Of a stretch of DNA of 32,353 nt, positions 1-7,761 are shown one piece after another; position 1 is the first letter of the stretch; each line of letters begins with the position of its first letter. The position numbers were made by a program, and so were the translations under genes. The notes under the pieces are model-generated. The model saw only the letters and a list, made by a program, of their open reading frames with translations. It searched no databases and was not told the origin of the DNA. The stretch lies in contig NZ_JAGCFH010000327.1 of NCBI RefSeq assembly GCF_017650195.1, positions 1 through 32,353 on the forward strand. The letters run 5' to 3'. The stretch is from Ruminococcus sp. GTDB taxonomy: Bacteria; Bacillota; Clostridia; Oscillospirales; Ruminococcaceae.

Positions 1-929
1 ATACAGTTAAGGAGACTGAATGGCTCAACGAAAAGTACAAGAAGGCTATCATCGGTGAGATACAGCAGTTTGATCTGGAAAAGAAGAGATCCAAGAATGA
101 CAAGCATGTAAAGCTCACGGACAAGGATGTGCCGTTCTCAGTTGTCGAGAGTTACAAATCAATCAGAACAAATGTAAACTTTGCGCTTTCTCCTTTTGAG
201 AAGAAGGTCTTCACTATATCGTCTACAAGTCCTGCGGAAGGAAAATCCACGACTTCCGCAAATATTGCTATCGCACTCGCACAAGGCGGAAGCAAGGTAC
301 TTCTTATAGACGGAGACCTCAGAAAGAGCGTTCAGCATAAAATATTCGGCGTAAGGAACAGAAAGGGTCTTTCAACAGCTATAGGTAAGATGGCTGACCT
401 TGATGAGTGTATCGCAAAGGATGTTATGGAAAATCTTGACATAATGCCTGCCGGTCCGATACCGCCGAACCCCTCGGAGCTCCTTGCTTCCGATAATATG
501 ACCTCTATACTTGAAAAGCTCAGCGAGAGGTATTCGATAGTTATAATCGACACTCCTCCCGTAAACGTGGTAACAGATTCCATGGAGCTGGCTAAGAATG
601 TGTCGGGTACTATCATGGTTGTACGTTATGGAGACACCACCACAGACGACATTGACGAAGCCATGAAGAAGATAGAGTTCTCGAATATGAATATGCTTGG
701 ATTCATTCTGAACGGCGTAAAGGTTAAGCACAAGGGCAAGTACTATTCAAAGTACAAGTACAAGTATTATAAGTATGACAAGGGCTACGGCTACGGCTAT
801 GAAAATCAGCCCGATGATGACGACGATGAGGAGGGCGATTCTCAGGTAAATAAAGGAAACAGAAAGAAAAATACAAATAAAGGAAAAAATAAAAAAAATA
901 AAAGCAAAAAGAAAAAAGGCGGAAAATAA
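1..929 (+). CDS. BY-kinase (CpsD/Wzc-type tyrosine autokinase), 5' end outside window
   Basis: Bacterial tyrosine autokinase controlling capsule or exopolysaccharide chain assembly at the inner face of the membrane. The frame is open from base 3, so the GTG at 129 is an internal valine and not the start. The first 40 visible residues contain AIIGEIQQFDLE, which resembles the stretch after the second membrane helix of Wzz/CpsC proteins, so this may be a fused Wzz-kinase as in Wzc; that part is inference. The kinase core shows Walker A (SPAEGKST, visible residues about 76-83), Walker A' (VLLIDGDLR) and Walker B (IVIIDTPP). The C-terminus has the expected tyrosine cluster (YKYKYYKYDKGYGYGY), then an acidic run and an unusual Lys/Asn-rich tail of about 30 residues. 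The stop overlaps the next start by one base. Confidence 0.9.
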   Translation, partial: TVKETEWLNEKYKKAIIGEIQQFDLEKKRSKNDKHVKLTDKDVPFSVVESYKSIRTNVNFALSPFEKKVFTISSTSPAEGKSTTSANIAIALAQGGSKVLLIDGDLRKSVQHKIFGVRNRKGLSTAIGKMADLDECIAKDVMENLDIMPAGPIPPNPSELLASDNMTSILEKLSERYSIVIIDTPPVNVVTDSMELAKNVSGTIMVVRYGDTTTDDIDEAMKKIEFSNMNMLGFILNGVKVKHKGKYYSKYKYKYYKYDKGYGYGYENQPDDDDDEEGDSQVNKGNRKKNTNKGKNKKNKSKKKKGGK

Positions 930-1618
930 TGCTAACTGAATATCATTGTCATGTACTTCCCGGGCTTGATGACGGGTCCCAAAACTTGGGAACATCACTT
1001 GCTATGCTCGAAATGATGAAGGATCAGGGAGTTAAAAGAGTTGTCTTTACTCCACACTTCTACTATCACAAGGAGGAGTCGGTAGATAGCTTTCTCGAAA
1101 GAAGACAGGCTGCCTTTGAGATACTCAAGGAAAGGTCGCCTATAAAGAATATGCTGCTCGGAGCTGAGGTGGCTGTTGAGAACGGTATATCTGACGTAAA
1201 GGATATCGAGAAGCTGGCGATAGAGGGCACAAGCATCATGCTTATGGAGCTCCCCTACCGAAAATATGAGCAGTGGATGTCTGAGGAGATGTACAATATC
1301 TCCGTTGAGTATGGTATAGATATCATGCTCGCTCACGTTCATCGTTACGTTGATTACTGCACTGAGGACGAGATAGAATCACTTATCAACTCGAATGCAA
1401 TAATGCAAGTGAATAACGATGCTTTTTCACATATTAAGGAGAAAAAGCTGGCTAAACGTATCATAGATGAGTGTGATAGCTTCGTTTTCGGAAGCGATGC
1501 TCATAATATTGATGACAGAATGCCAAACTGGGATGTACTGAAAAGAAAGGTCGGCGAATCAGAGCTTGAAATATCTGATGGTATAATAGAGGCTTATTCC
1601 TGTTTATACCAGCGCTGA
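929..1618 (+). CDS. CpsB/YwqE-type protein-tyrosine phosphatase (PHP fold)
   Basis: Manganese-dependent phosphatase that removes phosphate from the tyrosine cluster of the BY-kinase encoded just upstream. PHP metal ligands are visible in order: HCHVLPGLDDG at residues 5-15, TPHFYYH, GAEVAVENG, HVHRY and GSDAHN near the C-terminus. The length of 229 aa is a little shorter than typical 240-255 aa members. The ATG overlaps the TAA of the kinase gene (TAATG), which implies translational coupling and a working kinase/phosphatase switch. An intrinsic terminator follows within 60 bases, so this is the last gene of the capsule-control transcript. Confidence 0.92.
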   Translation: MLTEYHCHVLPGLDDGSQNLGTSLAMLEMMKDQGVKRVVFTPHFYYHKEESVDSFLERRQAAFEILKERSPIKNMLLGAEVAVENGISDVKDIEKLAIEGTSIMLMELPYRKYEQWMSEEMYNISVEYGIDIMLAHVHRYVDYCTEDEIESLINSNAIMQVNNDAFSHIKEKKLAKRIIDECDSFVFGSDAHNIDDRMPNWDVLKRKVGESELEISDGIIEAYSCLYQR

Positions 1619-1672
1619 AATCAAGAAAAAAACTGCCGTTTATAATGGCAGAAAAACATGAAAAAGTAAAAT

Positions 1673-1708
1673 ATCCTCTGCGGGATTGTTCCTGCAGAGG
1701 ATTTTTTT
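1673..1708 (+). terminator. Intrinsic terminator after the capsule phosphatase gene
   Basis: A 13-bp stem (arms 1673-1685 and 1690-1702, with one G-T wobble) has a 4-base loop and is followed by seven T. It ends the kinase/phosphatase transcript. Confidence 0.9.
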
Positions 1709-1767
1709 ATTGCCATATATATAATTTATATAGAAATGGTAAATTGATGCTCTTGGTGGACTTTTTC

Positions 1768-1800
1768 ACTATCAGGTAGTGTATGCAAAACTTTGCATAT
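1768..1800. promoter_or_regulatory. Two abutting palindromes, candidate operator pair
   Basis: CACTA-tcagg-TAGTG (1768-1782) is followed directly by the palindrome TATGCAAA-AC-TTTGCATA (1783-1800). They end about 21 bases before the putative -35 of the CBM22/CE1 gene, a position that suits an activator. No regulator is assigned. The symmetry is seen in the sequence; the role is inferred. Confidence 0.45.
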
Positions 1801-1821
1801 CAATAATCTTCACATTATGGG

Positions 1822-1850
1822 TTGACATATCACAAAATTTATGGTAAAAA
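1822..1850 (+). promoter_or_regulatory. Candidate sigma-A promoter of the CBM22-dockerin-CE1 gene
   Basis: TTGACA at 1822-1827, 17-base spacer, TAAAAA at 1845-1850. The -35 is perfect and the -10 matches four of six positions, consistent with a promoter that needs an activator. Confidence 0.5.
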
Positions 1851-1897
1851 TGAAACATGAGATTGTTTTTTTATTTTTTTAAAAGGAGGAACAGAGA

Positions 1898-4456
1898 ATG
1901 AGAAAAAGGATTTCTATTCTTACGGCAGTAATAATCGCGATGTCAGCGCTGGAAGCTATGCCTTCCGTTGCTGCCGACAATGACTATCTGCTCCACAGCA
2001 CTTTTGAGGACAGTGCTGAACAATGGAGTGGCAGAGGCTCCGCTTCTGTAAAGGTAGTTACAGGCATATCTCGCTCGGGAGAATGCTCGCTTAAAACAAG
2101 CGGCAGAGCGAGTGCCTGGAACGGAGCTACTGTTGGTCTGAGCTCTGACTTCGTCGCAGGTCAGAACTACGCCTTCAGCGCTTACGTAATGACTGAGGAG
2201 GCGTCGGAGACCTTCTACCTGACGTTGCAATACAGCGACGGAAGCAGTACAAAGTATCCGAAGATCGCAGAGGTCACCGCTGAAAAGGGGCAGTGGGCTC
2301 ACCTAGAGAACAACAGCTTCACGATCCCGGACGGAGCATCAAATATCCAGCTCTATATCGAGTCGGATTCCAGCGTGTGTGATTTCTACGTTGACGAGGT
2401 CGTAGGTGCAAAAAGCGGTACAGAAATAGGGGAGCCGTCCGCACCTGTTACCATGCACAAGGGCGATATCAATTATGACGGAAAGATAGACTGCTTTGAT
2501 ATCGTGCTAGCGAGAAAAGGTCTTATCAGCGGAATCGAGGACAAAAAGTCCATCAAGGCGGCTGATGCGGATAGCAACGGCGTTTTTGAGGTAAATGACG
2601 TTTTGCTTATTACTCAGTTCGTGCTCGGCTCTATCAGTGAGTTTCCTGTTATCGAGCCAGAGATCGTTCCTGGTCAGCAAAAGTACACCATGGAAGAGCT
2701 TACTCAGATGGTTCAGGATTCTCTTGTAAACAACGAGCCTAATGATTCACACATGGAAAAGAACGGAGTTCAGTACGGTACTATTAAGAAGGAGACCTAC
2801 TTCTCCAAGAAGGCTAACAAGAACAAGCCATACAATATCCTTCTTCCCGCAAACTACGACGAGAGTAAACAGTATCCTGTACTCTATGTTCTTCACGGAT
2901 TCTTCGAGAATGAGGACCGTATGATAAAAACGGGCAACAACAACCAGCCGATGTATACAAAGCAGATCATAGGCAACGCTATCGCTTCCGGCGAGGCTAA
3001 GGATATGATAGTAGTCGTACCGTTCGTATTCACAAGCGCGACCATGAACGACGCTACGGGTTTTGCAGATCAGGGCTCGAACGAAGGCTACGACAACTTC
3101 GTAGACGATATAGTTGACAGCCTTATGCCTCATATCGAGAGTAAGTACAGCGTAGCTACGGGCAGAGAGAATACGGCTGTAACCGGCTTCTCAATGGGTG
3201 GACGAGAGTCTCTTCAGATCGGTATGAAGTATGGCAGCAAGTTCGGTTACGTAGGAGCCATATGTCCTGCCCCAGGCACACAGGGCTCATTCAAGTGGAA
3301 CAGCGCCGATGAGACACCTTATCTTATCATGATAACCGGTGGCACACAGGATGATGTTGTCGGACTTAATACTCCCGAGGGATATCATAACAACTTCAAA
3401 AATAACAATGTACCTCATGTATGGCACGTTGTAAACAACGGTCATCACGGTGACGATTCTATCCATTCACATCTTTACAGTTTTGTAAGAGGTATATTCC
3501 AGGCGACTGAGGGGAATGTAACCCAGTCCTCTTCAGTAACTACCACTAGAACCAATTCGGAAAAGACAACAACGACCACAGTTTCAACGACCAGCAAGAC
3601 TAATACCTCAAGCGGTCAGCTAAGATACACTATGGAGGAGCTTACAAAGATAGTGCAGAATTCGCTGGTAAACAATGAACCGTATGATTCTCATAGCATG
3701 AAACAGGGAGTTCAGTATGGTACTATCAAGAAGGAGACCTACTTCTCCAAGAAGGCTAACAAGAACAAGCCATATAACATAATGCTTCCTGCAAACTACG
3801 ATTCGAGCAAGAAGTACCCTGTACTCTATGTTCTTCACGGCTTCTTCGAAAATGAGGACCGTATGATAAAAACTGGCAATAACAATCAGCCGATGTATAC
3901 ACAGCAGATAATCGGCAACGCTATTGCTTCCGGCGAGGCTAAGGATATGATAGTAGTCGTACCGTTCGTATTCACCAGCGCGACTATGAATGACGCTACA
4001 GGTTTCGCTGATCAGGGCTCAAATGAGGGCTACGACAACTTTGTAGACGATATAGTTGACAGCCTCATGCCTCATATCGAGAGCAAGTACAGCGTAGCAA
4101 CAGGCAAAGAGAATACCGCTGTAACCGGCTTCTCAATGGGTGGACGCGAGTCTCTCCAGATCGGTATGAAGTACGGCAGCAAGTTCGGTTACGTAGGAGC
4201 TATATGTCCTGCACCTGGCACACAGGGTTCATTCAAGTGGAGCAGCGCTGCTGATACACCGTATCTCATAATGATAACCGGTGGCACACAGGATGATGTT
4301 GTCGGACTTAATACTCCCGAGGGATATCATAACAACTTCAAAAATAACAATGTACCTCATGTTTGGCACGTTGTGAACAACGGTCACCACGGTGACGATT
4401 CTATCCATTCACATCTCTACAGCTTCGTAAGAGGTGTATTCCAGGCAACTGAATAA
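1898..4456 (+). CDS. Secreted dockerin-bearing CBM22-like / tandem CE1 esterase
   Basis: Probable cellulosomal hemicellulose esterase (feruloyl or acetyl xylan esterase, CE1-like alpha/beta hydrolase). A signal peptide covers residues 1-26. A CBM22-like xylan-binding module follows at about 32-170 (FEDSAEQWSGRGSA, SGRASAWNGA). An internal type-I-like dockerin spans about 189-248, with loops at 190-201 and 223-234. Two esterase domains then occupy 263-538 and 577-852, joined by a Ser/Thr-rich linker. Each esterase has LHG, GFSMGG (Ser432, Ser746), TGGTQDD (Asp485, Asp799) and NGHHGDD (His516/517, His830/831), so both look active. By eye the two domains differ at 16 of 276 positions. A dockerin in the middle rather than at the C-terminus is less common. 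Start chosen from the AAAAGGAGG site 8 bases upstream. Feruloyl versus acetyl specificity cannot be told from sequence. Confidence 0.88.
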   Translation: MRKRISILTAVIIAMSALEAMPSVAADNDYLLHSTFEDSAEQWSGRGSASVKVVTGISRSGECSLKTSGRASAWNGATVGLSSDFVAGQNYAFSAYVMTEEASETFYLTLQYSDGSSTKYPKIAEVTAEKGQWAHLENNSFTIPDGASNIQLYIESDSSVCDFYVDEVVGAKSGTEIGEPSAPVTMHKGDINYDGKIDCFDIVLARKGLISGIEDKKSIKAADADSNGVFEVNDVLLITQFVLGSISEFPVIEPEIVPGQQKYTMEELTQMVQDSLVNNEPNDSHMEKNGVQYGTIKKETYFSKKANKNKPYNILLPANYDESKQYPVLYVLHGFFENEDRMIKTGNNNQPMYTKQIIGNAIASGEAKDMIVVVPFVFTSATMNDATGFADQGSNEGYDNFVDDIVDSLMPHIESKYSVATGRENTAVTGFSMGGRESLQIGMKYGSKFGYVGAICPAPGTQGSFKWNSADETPYLIMITGGTQDDVVGLNTPEGYHNNFKNNNVPHVWHVVNNGHHGDDSIHSHLYSFVRGIFQATEGNVTQSSSVTTTRTNSEKTTTTTVSTTSKTNTSSGQLRYTMEELTKIVQNSLVNNEPYDSHSMKQGVQYGTIKKETYFSKKANKNKPYNIMLPANYDSSKKYPVLYVLHGFFENEDRMIKTGNNNQPMYTQQIIGNAIASGEAKDMIVVVPFVFTSATMNDATGFADQGSNEGYDNFVDDIVDSLMPHIESKYSVATGKENTAVTGFSMGGRESLQIGMKYGSKFGYVGAICPAPGTQGSFKWSSAADTPYLIMITGGTQDDVVGLNTPEGYHNNFKNNNVPHVWHVVNNGHHGDDSIHSHLYSFVRGVFQATE
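2684..4453 (+). repeat. In-frame 828-bp tandem duplication (CE1 domains)
   Basis: Copies at 2684-3511 and 3626-4453 have identical length and are separated by 114 bases encoding the linker. Long blocks are identical even at silent positions, for example about 90 bases from around 3330 and again around 4272. Most differences lie in the first 60 codons. This indicates a recent duplication or ongoing gene conversion. Confidence 0.95.
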
Positions 4457-4463
4457 TAAAAAA

Positions 4464-4492
4464 CAGCCGGCAGTCATTTAAAACTGCCGGCT
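4464..4492. terminator. Bidirectional terminator between convergent secreted-protein genes
   Basis: Perfect 11-bp stem CAGCCGGCAGT / ACTGCCGGCTG with a 7-base loop. On the minus strand it is followed by TTTTTTATT, the stronger orientation; on the plus strand by AATTGTTTTA. It serves both the CE1 gene and the minus-strand dockerin-repeat gene. Confidence 0.9.
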
Positions 4493-4500
4493 GAATTGTT

Positions 4501-6036
4501 TTATCCCTGATCAAGAAGTCTTGTCTGTATCATCTGTGCGTCGCCAACGGTTATACCGTCGCCTGTATTGTTTACATCGCCGTTGAATCTCTCTGTGCAG
4601 GACAGCTGATATCTGTCTGGATTTGCAAGCGCCTGCATGATCTTTACAGCGTCTGAAAGATCCACATTGCCGTCGCTGTTTGCGTCGCCTGAGCGCTCAA
4701 CATCGACATCAGATGTACAAGCCGGGCTGAGCTTTTCGGGATGATACTTGACTGATGAGATGCCGTTGATATCTGCTAGCATTTCAACGTAAGCCGAGTA
4801 GCTTTCCTGGAAGCTGCCGTAAAGCTCGTCTGTTTCCTCGTCACTTATATTGAACGAGTAAGCAAGATCAAGTATTTTCAGATCGTGGACATCACCGCTT
4901 AATCCGTTTCCGTTGATATCGCAGTTCTCTGAGAAGAATTTCCATACATTCTTGGGGAGCACCGAAGCATCAGCACCGGAAGCTGACTGAAGATCCTCAC
5001 TGTAGATGATGGTGTTGAAAAGATCGGTAATGCCTATAACGCCATCACCATCCGTATCGGGAAGCTGAGCTTCGCCTGACTCCAGTATTTTCCAGTAATC
5101 AGTGAATTCTCTGTTGAATAATGCTCCGTTATATTCTGTGTACTCGCTGTTTGAGAGCCACTCGTTGCAATTGAACCTGAGGCATTTGGCCAGTGCAAAC
5201 TTTCCTGAACCTTCAAGTAAACTGTCATAGTAGGCTTCATCGAACTGCTTTGAGGTAACTCCGTTCTTTTCGATGCAGTACATTTCTGCATACTCATAGA
5301 ACCAGTCAATCATGAGCTCGGAGGAAACATAGTCGTAGGCTGCTTTGCAGCGTTCGGTTATCTCCTCTGGAACGGCAGGCTTTTCCTCGTCGGGCAGGCT
5401 GCTGAACATAAAGAAGTGCTGGTTATAGCCGTAAAGCCATAAATAGTTCAGGTCTGCGTAATCGTAAGTGCCGTCGCCGTTTACATCGCAGTTTAAATCG
5501 CCGCTGAGCTCAGCCTCGCAGAACGTCGGATAGGACGCCATGAGGTAATTTGACTGGATGCTCAGCTCGTCGATGAAGTCGTCAGAGAGGGAACGCTCAG
5601 GCATGCTATCGAAGTGGCAGGGAACATTGATTTCTACAGTGTACTGACGGTCGATGTCAGTATAAGACTCTGACGAAAGATCCTTTATCTTCAGACCGTT
5701 GTTGAGAAGATAGAATCTGATGAGGTGCTCTGCATCGTTCCTGTCAACTTCGCCGTTATTGTCGTAATCTCCGATGGAGGCGATATTTTCAGCAATAGTT
5801 TCGTCTGTCTCTGAGGATACAGTGTATCCGAAAAACAGTGCGCAGTCGGTAAGGTCGAAGGAACCGTTTCCGTCGATGTCGGTAACAAGGTCACCGTTCT
5901 CCATCATTGGGAACATTTCTATTTCCTCGTCCCATATTCTTCCGGCAGGAACATTTTCAAACATTGCATTTGCAGATAATGCTGCGGCATTTAAAGCAGT
6001 TGCTATAGCAGCTGCAGCCGCGGTTAACTTCTTCAT
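4501..6036 (-). CDS. Secreted protein with seven dockerin-type calcium loops
   Basis: Function unknown; 511 aa with a signal peptide (residues 1-24, Ala-rich core). It has seven EF-hand-like dockerin loops: residues 53-64 (DIDGNGSFDLTD), 90-101 (DYDNNGEVDRND), 184-195 (DVNGDGTYDYAD), 327-338 (DTDGDGVIGITD), 373-385 (one extra residue), 451-462 (DANSDGNVDLSD) and 487-499 (one extra residue). They form pairs 1-2, 4-5 and 6-7, with loop 3 apparently alone. The last pair is C-terminal, where a normal dockerin would sit. No catalytic or carbohydrate-binding domain is recognised between them; 196-326 is acidic and aromatic. An ATG at 6054 is possible, but the AAAGGGG site 9 bases before 6036 favours the second Met. 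It may be a cell-surface or cellulosome accessory protein; that role is inference. Confidence 0.8.
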   Translation of the reverse strand: MKKLTAAAAAIATALNAAALSANAMFENVPAGRIWDEEIEMFPMMENGDLVTDIDGNGSFDLTDCALFFGYTVSSETDETIAENIASIGDYDNNGEVDRNDAEHLIRFYLLNNGLKIKDLSSESYTDIDRQYTVEINVPCHFDSMPERSLSDDFIDELSIQSNYLMASYPTFCEAELSGDLNCDVNGDGTYDYADLNYLWLYGYNQHFFMFSSLPDEEKPAVPEEITERCKAAYDYVSSELMIDWFYEYAEMYCIEKNGVTSKQFDEAYYDSLLEGSGKFALAKCLRFNCNEWLSNSEYTEYNGALFNREFTDYWKILESGEAQLPDTDGDGVIGITDLFNTIIYSEDLQSASGADASVLPKNVWKFFSENCDINGNGLSGDVHDLKILDLAYSFNISDEETDELYGSFQESYSAYVEMLADINGISSVKYHPEKLSPACTSDVDVERSGDANSDGNVDLSDAVKIMQALANPDRYQLSCTERFNGDVNNTGDGITVGDAQMIQTRLLDQG

Positions 6037-6097
6037 GGCGGGTACCCCTTTCATACTTAAAAAATGGTTACGGGTGGATATATTATTTTATACTTAT

Positions 6098-6126
6098 ATA
6101 ATACAACATTTTTGAATAAAAATCAA
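6098..6126 (-). promoter_or_regulatory. Promoter of the dockerin-repeat gene
   Basis: On the minus strand, TTGATT (6121-6126), 17-base spacer, TATTAT (6098-6103), about 60 bases ahead of the start codon. Confidence 0.6.
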
Positions 6127-6222
6127 TAGATTTCATCAAAATTCTACAAATAATATTTATTTAACAAAAGATAATTATTAAATGATATAAATATAAAACA
6201 TTGTCTGGTGCCCTCTGCTGAT

Positions 6223-6251
6223 TTGACAATTACCTCCATGTATATTATAAT
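6223..6251 (+). promoter_or_regulatory. Consensus sigma-A promoter of the exonuclease gene
   Basis: TTGACA (6223-6228), 17-base spacer, TATAAT (6246-6251): a full consensus match. Transcription should begin near 6258, which rules out the GTG at 6260 as a normal start. The rest of the 6037-6319 gap holds only this promoter, the opposing one and AT-rich sequence. Confidence 0.85.
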
Positions 6252-6319
6252 AAATAAGTGTGGTTTTTGCGCAGGCGTTAACGGGACTGCGAACATTTTC
6301 TGTTGGAAGGAGAATTTGC

Positions 6320-6886
6320 GTGGACAGTATAAAACGCAAAAAAGGGAAGAGTAGAATAGCCTTTCCAGAGGATTACTGTGTAGTCGATATAGAAACTACC
6401 GGGCTCAATCCGGCGGAGAATGAAATAATAGAGATCGCCGCGGTTCGGTACCGCAGAGGGAGAAAGGACGCGGTATTTTCTACGCTGATAAAGCCGGAGC
6501 ATAGTATCAGCTCCTTTATTACAGAGCTTACGGGCATCGATAACAGTATGGTTTGTGGAGCCCCTTGTATTTCCGAAGCCATAAAGGATTTTTATGAATT
6601 TGCCGGAAATGATATGCTTATGGGCTATAATGTGAATTTTGATATAAACTTTTTGTACGACAATCTTCTGCGCTGTCACGGGATAATTCTCGAAAACGAC
6701 TTTATTGACGTTCTGCGTTTTGCAAGAAGGGTGCTTCCGCTCCTTCCTGACCGCAGACAGACAACGGTAGCCGCTCATTATGGTATATCGATCACGGGAG
6801 CGCACCGTGCTGAAAAGGATTGCGAGATATGCAACGCCTGCTATCTATTCCTGCGGGACGAGATGAGAAGTCGGAACGGAGAATGA
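6320..6886 (+). CDS. DEDDh 3'-5' exonuclease (DnaQ/PolC epsilon-like)
   Basis: Stand-alone proofreading-type exonuclease, 188 aa, removing nucleotides from 3' ends with two metal ions. Exo I is VVDIETTGLNPAENE (Asp and Glu ligands), Exo II is GYNVNFDINFL, and Exo III is HRAEKDCEIC with the His-Asp pair of the DEDDh class. The start is the GTG at 6320, because AAGGAG lies 6 bases ahead and the promoter places the transcript start near 6258. Nothing polymerase-like is attached, so it may act in repair or RNA/DNA end trimming. The next gene starts 3 bases after the stop, so they form an operon. Confidence 0.85.
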   Translation: MDSIKRKKGKSRIAFPEDYCVVDIETTGLNPAENEIIEIAAVRYRRGRKDAVFSTLIKPEHSISSFITELTGIDNSMVCGAPCISEAIKDFYEFAGNDMLMGYNVNFDINFLYDNLLRCHGIILENDFIDVLRFARRVLPLLPDRRQTTVAAHYGISITGAHRAEKDCEICNACYLFLRDEMRSRNGE

Positions 6887-6889
6887 GCT

Positions 6890-7657
6890 ATGGCAGGCAT
6901 AAAAATAAGGGACAGGTTGTTTGAGTTCGCAGCAGAGCGCTTCGGCACAAAGCCGGAATATCTGTGGAGCAGGACTCCCGACTGCGCTGTGCTGAGATGT
7001 AGCAATAATGATAAGTGGTATGCCATAGTCATGGATGTTGACGGCTCAAGGCTTGGACAGCCTGAGCTCGGCAAGGTGGATATCGTCAACGTAAAGTGCA
7101 GCCCTCTGATGACAGGCTCCCTGCTTGCCTCAAATGGGATATTTCCAGCGTATCACATGAATAAGGAAAGCTGGATATCTGTACTTCTTGATGGTAGCGT
7201 GGATATGGAGCAGATAAAGGTTCTCATTGAGATGAGTCATCAGCTTGCGTCACAGAGTGGTAGCAGAAAAAAGCTTCGTACTGAGGCAAAAGAATGGCTG
7301 ATACCTGCAGCTCCTGCAATGTATGACGTTGAGCAGGATTTCTGCCGTGACGGCTCAATACTCTGGAAGCAGACTGCCAATTTCATAGTGGGAGATACGG
7401 TTTATATCTATATGGCATCACCTGTATCCGCTGTGATGTACAAGTGCAGGGCTGAAGAAGTGGATATCCCTTATAAATATGACAACGACAACTATCATAT
7501 AAAAAAGGCAGCAAAGCTTAAGCTGGTACACCGTTTTTCTAAGGACGATATGCCTCTTTCAAGAATGAAGGAGCTTGGTGTGACAGCTGTTCGCGGCGCA
7601 AGAGGGGTGCCGAATACTCTGAGTTGCGAACTGAACAGGATATATGCCAGACGCTGA
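6890..7657 (+). CDS. MmcQ/YjbR-family protein with C-terminal EVE-like domain
   Basis: 255 aa in two parts. Residues 1-122 match the MmcQ/YjbR (CyaY-like) fold, with the characteristic WYAIVMDVD and NVKCSPLMTGSLL stretches. Residues 135-255 (EWLIPAAPAMYDVEQDF, then VGDTVYIYMASPVSAV and a W-rich core) look like an EVE/ASCH PUA-like domain; members of that superfamily bind modified bases in nucleic acids. YjbR proteins are described as possible DNA-binding proteins without a settled function. Cotranscribed with the exonuclease upstream, which suggests a nucleic-acid role; that is inference. Confidence 0.75.
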   Translation: MAGIKIRDRLFEFAAERFGTKPEYLWSRTPDCAVLRCSNNDKWYAIVMDVDGSRLGQPELGKVDIVNVKCSPLMTGSLLASNGIFPAYHMNKESWISVLLDGSVDMEQIKVLIEMSHQLASQSGSRKKLRTEAKEWLIPAAPAMYDVEQDFCRDGSILWKQTANFIVGDTVYIYMASPVSAVMYKCRAEEVDIPYKYDNDNYHIKKAAKLKLVHRFSKDDMPLSRMKELGVTAVRGARGVPNTLSCELNRIYARR

Positions 7658-7686
7658 AAATACAGTGCTCCCGGATGGCGACAAGG

Positions 7687-7715
7687 TTGCATTTCTGGAG
7701 CTTCTGTGGTATAAT
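7687..7715 (+). promoter_or_regulatory. Promoter of the alpha/beta hydrolase gene
   Basis: TTGCAT (7687-7692), 17-base spacer, TATAAT (7710-7715), 46 bases before the start codon. Confidence 0.75.
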
Positions 7716-7761
7716 AACATTTGTTACTTTTTGATTTTCTGCTTTTTACAGGAGGAACTTT

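Noticed and set aside
129-929. BY-kinase gene starting at the GTG at 129
   Set aside because: The frame is open to base 3 and upstream codons read as Wzz/CpsC-like sequence continuous with the kinase.
6260-6319. N-terminal extension of the exonuclease from GTG 6260
   Set aside because: A consensus promoter puts the transcript start near 6258, and GTG 6320 has a good ribosome binding site.
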